In this document: positions 43,442 to 52,358 of the stretch, piece after piece | How positions within the stretch are numbered: the first letter of the stretch is position 1 | How the letters are laid out: each line of letters opens with the position of its first letter | DNA from: Spirochaetota bacterium | GTDB lineage: Bacteria; Spirochaetota; UBA4802; JAFGDQ01 | Reading direction: 5' to 3' | NCBI GenBank assembly: GCA_016932015.1 | Contig: JAFGDQ010000059.1 | Span: 18,145 to 82,144, forward strand | DNA: 64,000 nucleotides | The notes under the pieces: model-generated | What the model saw: the letters and a program-made list of their open reading frames with translations, nothing else | Databases searched by the model: none | What the model was told of the DNA's origin: nothing | Program-made: the position numbers and the translations under genes

Positions 43442-46336
43442 TCAGTATAAAGTGCATACGCCGTTTTCGCATGAACCGGATTTTCCGTAGGAAGCCCGGG
43501 CTTCCTCCAGTCCGTTTACGTTCCGGCCAATTATATCCTCATGATTCATTGAAACAGAACTCTTTTTATAGGAAGGCATTATACTGTTACCTGATTCTGA
43601 AATACCGTCCCTGTTTGCCAGCGCGTAGTTGCCCTCTTTCCTGGACCTCAGCTCCCCTTTCTTGGATTTATTCCAGTCATGAATAACACTGTAATAACCT
43701 ACAATACGCGAGATACCGTCAACATTGCTGCTTCCGCATCTGTCGCATTTTTCAATAAGTCCTCTCATTTCATTATGACAGTCATTACAGTATGTAAACT
43801 CAGGGCTGATTGTAAGCTGAGCTGACTGTGTTCTGAAAAATGTATTCCTGACCAGTTTAAAAATTGCTCCTGAAGAAGGCCTTTCCTCTCCTACAAATGC
43901 ATGCGTAATCGCACCCGATTCGATCAGGCCGTGAAACAGGCCCTGCACTCTTATTCTTTCAACAATGCTTACATTGCAGTCAGCAGAAAGGTGTATGGAA
44001 TTTGTATAATATATGGAATCATCGTCAAAGCTGCCTTTAACAATGTCAGTTGCGTACTTTTCAAAATAAATCATGTCTGTCTTTGCCAGTCTTCTGGCAG
44101 CGCTTTCAGCCGGAGACTCTTCAAGAGTAAACTTAAGCCCGTATCTTTCAGTGTACTCTCTTAGTTTTACATTCATTGCGGCTACAATCTTAATCGCGAG
44201 TTCAACCGACTCTTCAGACTCATGCATTTCTTTTCCCGTAAGAAACTTAACTGCATCGTTTACGCCTATCAGTCCTACGATATAAGTACTTTTATCAAGA
44301 TCAACATATCTTTTACCGTCACAGCATTGTTTGCCTATCTGCCAGAGCGGCCCGCCTTCCTTCATCATTTTTTCTTCAACAAAATTCTTTTTCAGCAAAT
44401 GAGCCTCAATTGCAAGGTCCATTGACTCGTATATTTTTTCCAGAAGGCCGTCAGTATTTTTCTGCCCGTCTTCTGCTGCAAGATATGCCGCGTGCGGTAT
44501 ATTAATTGTAACATTCTGGAATCCGCAAAATCTCATGCTTTCAGGATGCATAAGCATATAATTATCATTTATTGTTGTACGAAGGCGGCAGCACGCGGAA
44601 AGAGTAACCTGATCCCTGTCAAAAATAAAATAAACCGAGCCGTTCCTGGAAGCTACTTCACATGCCCTGTCCAGAATCTTAAGCTGCTCAGGATCAGAAA
44701 ATGATTCTTCGCTTACATGAAAATCGCATTTCGGAAATTCAAAAACCCTGCCGTTGGTATCTCCTTTTTCCCAGACATCCAGCATTTTCAGCGCGAAATC
44801 TCCGGCAAGTTTTTCATAATCGCCGTACGTAACTATTTTTTCACCATTTGCCTCAAGCTCCTGCTGAACCGACGTGTCATATTCAATCTGTCCGTCATTT
44901 TTCAAAATCTCTCTGAGCACTACACGGCCGCCATGTTTCAAAACCATTAGCCTGTAATCTCCGGATGATAATTCATCTGAAGTGAACTCTTCAAGGCCAA
45001 CTTTCCCGCCGTCAGCATTCATCAGCATATATCTGCCGCCCGGGCCTATTGCCGGAACCTTTTTCAGATATTCCGGAACACCGGCATGTATATTGAAATC
45101 CAGAAAAATACTCTGCCCGCCTCTTGAGAACGCATTCTGGGATCCGTTAAAAATAAGTTCCTGTGCTCTCTGATAAATCTCCTTTTCCGAAAGACCTTCA
45201 AGAAGAGGTGCGTAAAGAATATTTATGTAGGCCACCCCTAGTGCTCCCGCGTAATAAGCCTGCATGGACGCGAGATAAGTATTTAAATGTCCTGTCAGCA
45301 CCTGAGCGGATTTTGCGGGGCTTGATTCACTGGTAAGGTTTACCAGCCCCTTCAGTCCGTATTTTTTAATGTATTCTATAGAGTGAGAAGAACAATATAC
45401 TCTGTCCGGAAAACCAAGATCATGAATATGGATGCGTCCTGTTGCGTGCGCCCTTTCCAGTTTGTCCCCGAAAAGAAATCTCAGCGCGTACTGCTTTAAT
45501 ACAATCTCTCCTATTGTCTGTGTAACAGCTTCAGGATTGTTATTTTTGATATTGCTGTTTTCATCTGACTTTGAAAAAAGCAGCCCTTCTAGAATAGGTT
45601 TTGCAATGGAAAACTGCGCCATGTCCCTGAGGCACTCAATGTGGCCTCTTTCTTCAAGCTCATTATTTACCATCTCTCTTACAAGAGCAGTACTGATTGT
45701 CGAGTCATTCCATGCGAACGCCCGGTTTTCAACAGACTTCGCGATGCTTCTTGATTCTTCATACGAAAGAGAGGTTTCTTTCTGCAGAGCTTCAACAATT
45801 CTTGACTTGTCCCATGGATGTGTCACGTTCTGAGTAGTTGACTCAACCAGAAGAAGTGCATCCGTTGAGTCAGTGCGTCCGGAATCCAGCCTTGTACGTA
45901 TTTTCAGCTGCTTCCTTATATTCTCTCTTTTTTTCCTGTAAAGCTTATACGCTGTCATTACATCATGATAACCTGTTTGCGCGAGAACAATCTCCACCAG
46001 ATCCTGTACATCCTCTATTTCAGGCAGTCTTTTGCCGTCCATCTCCAGAACAAAATACGGAGATGCTGGATCATTTAACTCTGAAATAACTCTCCCGGTA
46101 ACTTCATCCGGGTCAGGAATATCTATAGCTTTCTGAAGGCCTCTTTTTATCTTCTCTGAAGCTTTTCTTATTGCGCCTGAAATTTTAGCGGGATCGAAAT
46201 CAACAATTGTCCCGTCTCTTTTTACGAAACCTGTAAATCCATGTTCTGAATTTACGCCATAACTTTCTTCCTTTATAACTCCACCAGGTGCACTTCCCTT
46301 TTGCACAGAGACTTTTTCTTCAAACGATATTTCCAT
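43442..46336 (-). CDS. nrdD: Anaerobic ribonucleoside-triphosphate reductase with two ATP cones
   Basis: 964 residues. Reduces ribonucleotides to deoxyribonucleotides by radical chemistry under anoxic conditions. Two ATP-cone regulatory domains (about 33-130 and 160-250) precede the catalytic barrel. Active-site cysteines are in DRDQVTLSACCRLRT. A four-Cys zinc site (CNDCHNEMR, CDRCGSSN) precedes the glycyl-radical loop RIVGYYSVIHDWNKSKKGEL. The protein ends SCENGVCTLY, a flexible Cys pair (C-x4-C) that may shuttle electrons from the redoxin encoded downstream. The start overlaps the end of nrdR region by spacing of 1 bp. Formate-dependent and redoxin-dependent subtypes exist; the Cys tail and the neighbour favour the latter. 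Confidence 0.93.
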   Translation of the reverse strand: MEISFEEKVSVQKGSAPGGVIKEESYGVNSEHGFTGFVKRDGTIVDFDPAKISGAIRKASEKIKRGLQKAIDIPDPDEVTGRVISELNDPASPYFVLEMDGKRLPEIEDVQDLVEIVLAQTGYHDVMTAYKLYRKKRENIRKQLKIRTRLDSGRTDSTDALLLVESTTQNVTHPWDKSRIVEALQKETSLSYEESRSIAKSVENRAFAWNDSTISTALVREMVNNELEERGHIECLRDMAQFSIAKPILEGLLFSKSDENSNIKNNNPEAVTQTIGEIVLKQYALRFLFGDKLERAHATGRIHIHDLGFPDRVYCSSHSIEYIKKYGLKGLVNLTSESSPAKSAQVLTGHLNTYLASMQAYYAGALGVAYINILYAPLLEGLSEKEIYQRAQELIFNGSQNAFSRGGQSIFLDFNIHAGVPEYLKKVPAIGPGGRYMLMNADGGKVGLEEFTSDELSSGDYRLMVLKHGGRVVLREILKNDGQIEYDTSVQQELEANGEKIVTYGDYEKLAGDFALKMLDVWEKGDTNGRVFEFPKCDFHVSEESFSDPEQLKILDRACEVASRNGSVYFIFDRDQVTLSACCRLRTTINDNYMLMHPESMRFCGFQNVTINIPHAAYLAAEDGQKNTDGLLEKIYESMDLAIEAHLLKKNFVEEKMMKEGGPLWQIGKQCCDGKRYVDLDKSTYIVGLIGVNDAVKFLTGKEMHESEESVELAIKIVAAMNVKLREYTERYGLKFTLEESPAESAARRLAKTDMIYFEKYATDIVKGSFDDDSIYYTNSIHLSADCNVSIVERIRVQGLFHGLIESGAITHAFVGEERPSSGAIFKLVRNTFFRTQSAQLTISPEFTYCNDCHNEMRGLIEKCDRCGSSNVDGISRIVGYYSVIHDWNKSKKGELRSRKEGNYALANRDGISESGNSIMPSYKKSSVSMNHEDIIGRNVNGLEEARASYGKSGSCENGVCTLY

Positions 46337-46337
46337 A

Positions 46338-46796
46338 CTATTTATTCTTCCTCAGTAATTTTTTAATTTCCTGGTCAAAGGTTTCAACATCCTTGAAATC
46401 TCTATAAACAGAAGCAAATCTGATATAGGCAACCTTATCAGCCTTTTTTAGCTCCTTTATGACAAGATTTCCTATTTCCCCGCTGTTAACCTCTTTATCA
46501 AAGCTTGTCCGGACCGACGTCTCTACAGAATCAGCCATATTATCTATATCCTCCGCACTGACAGGCCTTTTCTCCGTCGCCCTCATTATTCCCTTTAGTA
46601 TTTTTTCTCGGTCAAACGGCTCTCTTTTGCCGTCTTTCTTTACCACCATAATATTACTGATTTCAATTCTCTCATAAGTGGTAAATCTTCTGCTGCATTC
46701 AAGACATTCTCTTCTGCGGCGGATAGAATTCGCACCGTGTTTTTCTCTTTTATCTATTACACGATGTGTATATGAACTGCAGTAAGGACATTTCAT
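46338..46796 (-). CDS. nrdR: Transcriptional repressor of ribonucleotide reductase genes
   Basis: 152 residues. A zinc ribbon at the N-terminus (Cys3, Cys6, Cys31, Cys34; MKCPYCSS and CLECSRRFTTYERIE) is followed by an ATP-cone domain (about 48-138). NrdR senses dATP/ATP and represses nrd genes by binding paired 16-bp boxes. It is the first gene of the operon with nrdD 1 bp downstream, and two such boxes lie in front of it (46852-46897), which means autoregulation. Confidence 0.96.
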   Translation of the reverse strand: MKCPYCSSYTHRVIDKREKHGANSIRRRRECLECSRRFTTYERIEISNIMVVKKDGKREPFDREKILKGIMRATEKRPVSAEDIDNMADSVETSVRTSFDKEVNSGEIGNLVIKELKKADKVAYIRFASVYRDFKDVETFDQEIKKLLRKNK

Positions 46797-46851
46797 TTCC
46801 CGTCTCCTTATTTTATATTCGGAAACTGATAATAAAAAGTCAAATAAAATA

Positions 46852-46897
46852 CCACAATATGTTGTTATTTTTTTAAAAAAATATCAATATATTGTGC
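46852..46897 (-). promoter_or_regulatory. Tandem NrdR boxes
   Basis: Box 1 (46852-46867) CCACAATATGTTGTTA and box 2 (46882-46897) TATCAATATATTGTGC both have the palindromic core C-A-A-T-A-T-x-T-T-G. They fit the NrdR consensus ACACTATATATAGTGT at about 13 and 12 positions (A/T ambiguity allowed). Their centres are 30 bp apart, close to the three helical turns typical of paired NrdR boxes. They lie 56 bp upstream of nrdR. On the minus strand they overlap a TTGATA (-35-like) and a CATATT (-10-like) element, consistent with repression by blocking the promoter. Confidence 0.75.
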
Positions 46898-47238
46898 ATT
46901 TATAAAAGCATTGATGTATTATAAGTCCTAAACGATGCGTTTTTTTAATTTCCCGAAAAATCATTACAAAATCTGGGGGCAATATTAAACAAAGCAGGAA
47001 ATAAAGAATTACAGAAAGTGTATAAATTCATTCAATAGTGACATATCACTTTTTATTAATTTAACATATAATGAATCCGGAAGAATTTTGGAAAGGATTT
47101 TTTGTAAGAATATAAACAATTTTTTCTAATTTATATTCTTACCCGAAACACCTATTTCTTTTTCAGAAAAAGACATGCAGTCAGCGTATACAGACTGAAA
47201 ACCGATAATTGATAGAATGAAAAGCCTGCTATAAACAA
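46898..47238. other. Intergenic region
   Basis: About 340 bp between the NrdR boxes and the small Cys-protein gene. AT-rich, no open frame or RNA gene recognised. On the minus strand a TATAAT-like element occurs near 46918 and may be an additional upstream promoter for the nrd operon. Confidence 0.4.
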
Positions 47239-47496
47239 TTAAGAAATAATCTTCTTAACTTCGTCAGACCAGTCCGCATCCGTAGTTCCAATAATTGGCT
47301 GTCCATTCGGCTTCATATTCACCGGAACATGCTCAGGCCCGCCCAGAACTTTACTAACTTTTTTCCTGATGCAATGATCCTGTTTTTTGCCTTTGCAATA
47401 CAGATTTACATAACCTTTCAAAGCATCATGCAGCCACTCCTCCTGTTCATATTTCTTAAAAAAGCTGCAATTTGCAAGGTTCTTACAATCTTCCAT
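47239..47496 (-). CDS. Small cysteine-containing protein (C-x5-C ... YCxG type)
   Basis: 85 residues. It begins MEDCKNLANCSFF and continues LYCKGKKQDHCIRKKV, then HVPVNMKPNGQPIIGTTDADW. This pattern (C-x5-C-x-F-F, YCxG, C-x-R, VPxxxxPNG) recurs in small proteins and as a terminal module on signalling proteins of anaerobic bacteria. Four Cys could bind metal. There is no signal peptide. The function is unknown and the gene is single. Confidence 0.65.
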   Translation of the reverse strand: MEDCKNLANCSFFKKYEQEEWLHDALKGYVNLYCKGKKQDHCIRKKVSKVLGGPEHVPVNMKPNGQPIIGTTDADWSDEVKKIIS

Positions 47497-47732
47497 ATGA
47501 TTTCCTCCCGTGTAATAAAAATCGCCGGTCAGGTACTTAATCAGAAGAACATATAAAATCAGACAGGCATAAACCGAGACTATATAAAATTTTTATTATA
47601 TCCCGGTTTACTGGTAAAAGCAGATAATTATAAAGACGACTTTCTTTATAAATTTTTTCATAGTATATTATTTTTCCTGATGAATGTCAAACTATATTAT
47701 AATTTATCTATTAAAAATTACTCCGCGTGCCT

Positions 47733-48947
47733 TTACCTGTATTCTTCAGCTGTTTTAATTCTCTCAAGTACTGGAGGGTGAGTACTATAAAAAGCAGAAT
47801 ATATTTTATTCGGAATAATATTACCTTTATTTATTTTCTTTAACCGGACACTTAAATTTATAAAAGCATCGGAATTACCGGCAAGTTTAAGTGAATACAT
47901 ATCAGCCCTGTTTTCCATATATCTTGATATTGTATTCCCGACCGGCCTTGCTGCAAACGAAAAAATAATAATCAGCAGAAGAAGAACAGGAACCATATCC
48001 GCATGAAATAATTTTTCCATATCCTTTCCTGTTAAACTGCGGGCTGTTTTTTTTAACAGAAAAAACACAAGCATAATGCCAAACGCGCCGATCATCAGAC
48101 CGATTGTCACATGCTCTTCTTCGTAATGTCCTGTCTCGTGAGCTACTATTGAAAGTATTTCATCATCAGTAAATTTTCCCAGCAACGTATCATACAGCAC
48201 TACTCTTTTTGCAGGCCCGGTACCAATCATATAGGCATTTGCCGAATTATGTACAGCGCTTGTTTTTAGCACATAAATTTCGCTGATCTGTAATCCGGTT
48301 TTTTTATAAAGATTTTCTATTCCCGCTTTAAGGAGGTTGTCTTTTAAAATCTCTGTTTCATAAAAAAGAGGTGTAATATACCTTGGAGAAATATAAGCAT
48401 AAATAATCCCGAAAAGAAAAAATACTACCGGAATATAGAAAATATATTTTCTGGTCTTTTTAATAAATAACGCGAACAGTAATACTAAAAAACTGAACAG
48501 AAGTATAAAGATTATAGAAGAAGAAAAAAAACGTAATGACCAGGTAACAATATCAATATTTATAAGTCCGTATTTCTTTCCTGTAAAAAATCCCGAATAA
48601 AGAGAGAAGGGAAACCGGAATAAAATTAAACCAAGATATACTATTATCAATGACAGGAAAAATGCCGCATATTCAGAACGGATTCTACCCAGGTATTTTT
48701 GCCTGAATTTCCGCCATGCACCGGCTGACAGATACGACAATAACAAAACGGAAGGAACCGCATACAGTATTGAGAAAAACAGTCTGTGTCTGAACAGTGC
48801 TGCACCTGTCTCAATTTCGGATTCAGTAAAATATTTTAAAGCCAGATCAGCCGTTTCTTTACTTCTGTCGCCGGCAAACCCGAAAACAGATAAAGTTATT
48901 AGCAATAACAAATAAACGGATACTATAAGAATTATTTTTCCAGGCAT
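47733..48947 (-). CDS. M48 family zinc metalloprotease (Ste24/CAAX-protease-like)
   Basis: 404 residues. Several N-terminal membrane helices (about 5-190) and a C-terminal protease domain with the zinc motif HETGH (about 270-274, in IVAHETGHYEEEH). The third ligand region is ENRADMYSLKLAG (about 345). This is the Ste24-type integral membrane endopeptidase layout, active at the cytoplasmic/membrane side in quality control. FYSTHPPVLERIKTAEE closes the domain, as is usual for the family. Confidence 0.9.
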   Translation of the reverse strand: MPGKIILIVSVYLLLLITLSVFGFAGDRSKETADLALKYFTESEIETGAALFRHRLFFSILYAVPSVLLLSYLSAGAWRKFRQKYLGRIRSEYAAFFLSLIIVYLGLILFRFPFSLYSGFFTGKKYGLINIDIVTWSLRFFSSSIIFILLFSFLVLLFALFIKKTRKYIFYIPVVFFLFGIIYAYISPRYITPLFYETEILKDNLLKAGIENLYKKTGLQISEIYVLKTSAVHNSANAYMIGTGPAKRVVLYDTLLGKFTDDEILSIVAHETGHYEEEHVTIGLMIGAFGIMLVFFLLKKTARSLTGKDMEKLFHADMVPVLLLLIIIFSFAARPVGNTISRYMENRADMYSLKLAGNSDAFINLSVRLKKINKGNIIPNKIYSAFYSTHPPVLERIKTAEEYR

Positions 48948-49017
48948 TTCTAACTATTAATTTTTACTATTCTGGCGCTTTTATTCCTGCATTCTGGAAA
49001 ATCTTTATTTCTCATCT

Positions 49018-49560
49018 TCACTTCAATCCTATACTTTCCCTTATGCCTGAAATTCTTTTCTGCATTATTGTTATTACCATCCGGGTTTCACGCAGCAGCA
49101 GCACTACGCCATATACAAGACCGCCTACAGCAATAACACCTAACAATAAGACAGTTACGAGAAAGACTGTTTGAGCAGTATGAGAACTGAATATAGACAT
49201 TGCCGATCCTAAAAGAGAGACAAGCGCGACCATTGCGAATGAAGAAAGCGATAAATAAAAACAGCGTAATGCTTTCAGGAGCAGCAGGCCTCTTGTTTCA
49301 GTTATTGTAAATTCATTCACAAGCCTTTCCAGTTTTGACGGCAGTATATCCGTAACATTATCAATTTGTTTCGCGATTTCCCTTGCCCTGTCCACAGCTC
49401 TCGCGAAACGATTGCTTGTGCTCATTGCAAGCAACGCGGAAGCATTTGTAAGTACTGCCGGAGCAGCAATAAAAGTAAGCATTATAAAAGGATTATCCTG
49501 GAATCCTGCGGCTGAATTTACAGCCTGTCCTATTTCAGATGTTATCATATTATATATCAA
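49018..49560 (-). CDS. DUF2721 family membrane protein
   Basis: 180 residues. Three membrane helices: about 26-47 (FIAAPAVLTNASALLAMSTS), 95-120 and 127-152. The family signature TNASALLAMSTSNRFARAVDRAR (given here in part) lies between helix 1 and a cytoplasmic loop. Biological role unknown. The gene is followed downstream on the same strand by the M48 protease after 70 bp and may be co-transcribed with it. Confidence 0.82.
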   Translation of the reverse strand: MIYNMITSEIGQAVNSAAGFQDNPFIMLTFIAAPAVLTNASALLAMSTSNRFARAVDRAREIAKQIDNVTDILPSKLERLVNEFTITETRGLLLLKALRCFYLSLSSFAMVALVSLLGSAMSIFSSHTAQTVFLVTVLLLGVIAVGGLVYGVVLLLRETRMVITIMQKRISGIRESIGLK

Positions 49561-49720
49561 GTCCTTTATTATGTTTCCCGATTTATTAAAATATCGTATT
49601 TAACAGCAGTTTTGCTTTAAATAATAATTTCAAGATTTTGAATTTTAAAAGATTTGAAATCCGCACAATTAATAGTATAATTGTAAATATTCCGACAATA
49701 ACATATTGCAGAGTAAACAA

Positions 49721-50989
49721 ATGAAACAGATTGCGAAACTGCTCTTTCTGAATAAATTTGCTTCAAAATATCCGGCTGCTGAAATATCATTAAATGATTT
49801 AAACAGTACGGAAACCGAAATTTACAGGCAGATAAAATCCGGATCCGTTTTTCTTAAATTCAGCAAAAAACTTGAAAACATTTATCAGTCTGAAGATTTA
49901 CCTGAAAGATTAAACCGGTATTTTATAACGGGGATAATTTCCACTATTATCTATAACCTGCTTATGATCACTGATTATATAACGTTTCCTTCTCTATATC
50001 AAAAAATATTTTTAGTCCGTCTTGTCTTTCTTATTCCGGTCATGACAGCAATTCTTCTGATACCATTCGCAAAGTCATTACATAAATATTTTGATATTAT
50101 AGCCGGAGTTATTGCCGGAATACTGGTTTTACAGGCAATATTGATTCTGAACATGTCCTACTTTTCCTATACAAGCTTTTACAATATCGCCTGGCTAAGC
50201 CTGATCCCTGTAATCCTTAATGTTGTAATCAGAATTAATTTTTCATACGGCCTTGTTTATTCAATTATCGTTTTTACTGTTTACTTAATGCTAAGTTATT
50301 ATAAATTTTCAACTATTGATATTTTATTTAATTTCGTTCTATACTATTTCATAATCACTGTTATCAGTGTAGTCGCGAATTTCAGCGTAACAAGAAAAAA
50401 GAGAGATCAGTTTTTATATAAGCTCCTTTTCCAAATAAAATCGGTTTCTCTTGAAAAAGCCAATAAAGAATTAACCAGGCTTTCAAATACGGATGATCTT
50501 TCAGGTTTAAAAAACAGACGCTGTTTTGACAATAATATCGAACATGAATGGAAGAATGCCATAAGAGAGAAGAAGCCGATATCACTGATTTTCATAGATA
50601 TTGATTATTTTAAAAAATATAATGACCATTACGGCCATCAGGCCGGAGACAGCTGTATTCGGCTTATCGCGGATGTCATCAGGCAGTACTCACGCAGGCC
50701 GCTTGACCTTTGCGCAAGATACGGAGGGGAAGAATTTGTTATATTGCTTCCCAACTTGAAAACAGACGATGCATTAAAACATGCTGAAAGAATAAGAGAA
50801 AGTGTTGCCGGTCTTAAAATACGGCACGAATATTCCGAAGCATCACATTATGTAACAATCAGTCTTGGTGTAGCCGGACTTGTCCCCGTAAAACACAGCA
50901 GCCCTGACCTGCTTATTGCGGCTGCGGATAAAGGCCTTTATAAAGCAAAAGCAAATGGAAGAAACAGAGTTGAGATACAGAATATCTAA
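49721..50989 (+). CDS. Membrane diguanylate cyclase (GGEEF)
   Basis: 422 residues from the ATG at 49721 (AGAG upstream). A TTG at 49706 would add 5 residues and is less likely. Six membrane helices (about 65-220) follow a soluble N-terminal 60 residues. The GGDEF domain (about 255-420) has LSGLKNRRCFDNNI, FIDIDYFKKYNDHYGHQAGD and the active site RYGGEEF. RPLD precedes the active site by five residues, an inhibitory RxxD I-site. It should produce c-di-GMP. No sensor domain other than the membrane part is seen. Confidence 0.92.
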   Translation: MKQIAKLLFLNKFASKYPAAEISLNDLNSTETEIYRQIKSGSVFLKFSKKLENIYQSEDLPERLNRYFITGIISTIIYNLLMITDYITFPSLYQKIFLVRLVFLIPVMTAILLIPFAKSLHKYFDIIAGVIAGILVLQAILILNMSYFSYTSFYNIAWLSLIPVILNVVIRINFSYGLVYSIIVFTVYLMLSYYKFSTIDILFNFVLYYFIITVISVVANFSVTRKKRDQFLYKLLFQIKSVSLEKANKELTRLSNTDDLSGLKNRRCFDNNIEHEWKNAIREKKPISLIFIDIDYFKKYNDHYGHQAGDSCIRLIADVIRQYSRRPLDLCARYGGEEFVILLPNLKTDDALKHAERIRESVAGLKIRHEYSEASHYVTISLGVAGLVPVKHSSPDLLIAAADKGLYKAKANGRNRVEIQNI

Positions 50990-51348
50990 AAAAAACAATC
51001 CGGATACTATACTATGTCACCCCGGATATGCATAAGGTTTATACTGCCCCCCGGGTTGAATTATTCTTTTCTTCCGGCTTTTCATACAGTTCAGGCGGTA
51101 TAATTCTCCTGCGGCAGCGAATGTCAGAAGCATTATAGAAGAAATACTATTTATTCAATAATATTACTAATGATTAGTATTTTTTTATTGACTATATTAG
51201 TAGTTTTAAATATTGTCATGATAACATTCTGTCTTATGATTTAGTGCGGTTTTTCAACCGTACTATTTTATCAGTACATTTTATAGCAGATATTTTTCTT
51301 AAAAATCTCAATTACATAAAAAGACTTTATTTTAAAAGGAGTAAAAAC
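50990..51348. other. Intergenic region upstream of a cupin gene
   Basis: About 360 bp between the cyclase and the cupin gene, both plus strand. It contains CCGG-rich short repeats near 50999-51055 and the palindrome/promoter listed at 51165-51116 onwards. In-frame sequence before 51349 gives an implausible N-terminus, so it is treated as leader. The ribosome-binding site AAAAGGAG (51334-51341) fixes the start. Confidence 0.5.
51165..51216 (+). promoter_or_regulatory. Promoter with palindromic operator upstream of cupin gene 2
   Basis: The 15-bp palindrome TACTAATgATTAGTA (51165-51179) sits next to TTGACT (-35, 51188-51193), a 17-bp spacer and TATTGT (-10, 51211-51216). A second copy of ATTAGTA-like sequence lies in the spacer (51197-51203). 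Operator plus promoter suggests regulated expression of the 51349-52269 gene. The regulator is unknown. Confidence 0.45.
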
Positions 51349-52269
51349 ATGGCCGAAATTAACTATGACAAGCTTATAGCAAGATTCCCTGACGGCGAAG
51401 TATGCCCGGCGATTATGAACAGACAAATCCCGAGTATGACTGTAATAAGCGACAAGCTTTTTCCCGGAGCTAATCACTATCAGGAAGGCGGCTGGATTTA
51501 CAATATGCCTGAACCGAATCCCGGCGTTTTTGAAATGGTTCATAAAAAATATGACGAAATAGTAATGATGATAGGCAGCAATCCTGATGATCCTGAATAT
51601 CTTGGCGCAGAGGTTGACTTTTATGTAGCCGGACAGCCTGTTTTATTAAATAAAACAAGAGCAATGTTTGTTCCCAAAGGAATTCCTCACGGCCCGATGC
51701 ATTACAAAAAATTTGTTGATCAGTGGCCGCATATTAAACCTCATTTAATGAGCGGACTTATGCTGAATGTAGGCAATCTGATGGATGCATGGGGAGACAG
51801 CGGAGTTGCAGAAGCCAAAAAAGAATTTCCCGTAAAAGATCCGAACGATACCAAAGATTACTCATTATTCTCACCTAAAGAGAATACTTATGATGTTTTC
51901 CAGGGGCTGAAGAACCGCAAGACTATTACATTAATGAGCAGCGACCAGGTTCCTGAAGCATACTCTTTCATGAAACTGACATGGGTAACAGGTATTCCGG
52001 AAACAGATCATAGAGAACATGCCCATGATTATGATGAGCTGCTGATAAATCTTGGCGGGAATCCGTTCAGCCCTCATGATCTCGGAGCAGACATTGAGTT
52101 TGAGATGGGAGGAAAGACATACGAGCTGAATTCAACTTCATCAGTATGGCTTCCAAAAGGCGTTAAAATTGACAAGATGAAATGGAAAAATTTCAGACAT
52201 CCTCATATTGAGCTTTCTATTATTATGAATTGCGGCGACAAAAGAAAAATATGGGGTGATGATATATAA
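51349..52269 (+). CDS. Duplicated-cupin-like protein (family member 2)
   Basis: 306 residues from the ATG at 51349 (AAAAGGAG upstream); an earlier in-frame GTG at 51244 is not preceded by a ribosome-binding site and adds 35 unrelated residues. Two halves: half 1 has YDEIVMMIGSNPDDPEYLGA and FVPKGIPHGP; half 2 has REHAHDYDELLINLGGNPFS then PHDLGADIEFEMGGK and WLPKGVKIDK. Half 2 keeps HxHxxDE but lacks the late His; half 1 keeps the late His (GIPHGP) but has lost the first pair. So each half is partly degenerate in a complementary way. It is convergent with family member 3. Confidence 0.8.
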   Translation: MAEINYDKLIARFPDGEVCPAIMNRQIPSMTVISDKLFPGANHYQEGGWIYNMPEPNPGVFEMVHKKYDEIVMMIGSNPDDPEYLGAEVDFYVAGQPVLLNKTRAMFVPKGIPHGPMHYKKFVDQWPHIKPHLMSGLMLNVGNLMDAWGDSGVAEAKKEFPVKDPNDTKDYSLFSPKENTYDVFQGLKNRKTITLMSSDQVPEAYSFMKLTWVTGIPETDHREHAHDYDELLINLGGNPFSPHDLGADIEFEMGGKTYELNSTSSVWLPKGVKIDKMKWKNFRHPHIELSIIMNCGDKRKIWGDDI

Positions 52270-52293
52270 ATATATCTGAAACCGGATAGAATT

Positions 52294-52323
52294 AAAAAGG
52301 ACCTGCTTATACAGGTCCTTTTT
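52294..52323. terminator. Bidirectional terminator between the two cupin genes
   Basis: AAAAAGGACCTG (52294-52305) and CAGGTCCTTTTT (52312-52323) form a perfect 12-bp stem with loop CTTATA. A-run on the left and T-run on the right (extending to 52325) fit termination in both directions, as expected between convergent genes. Confidence 0.9.
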
Positions 52324-52358
52324 TTATTTGATTCAGAATAATGAATATTTATAACAGG

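Noticed and set aside
51244..51348. N-terminal extension of cupin gene 2
   Set aside because: No ribosome-binding site at the earlier start; a strong one precedes 51349.
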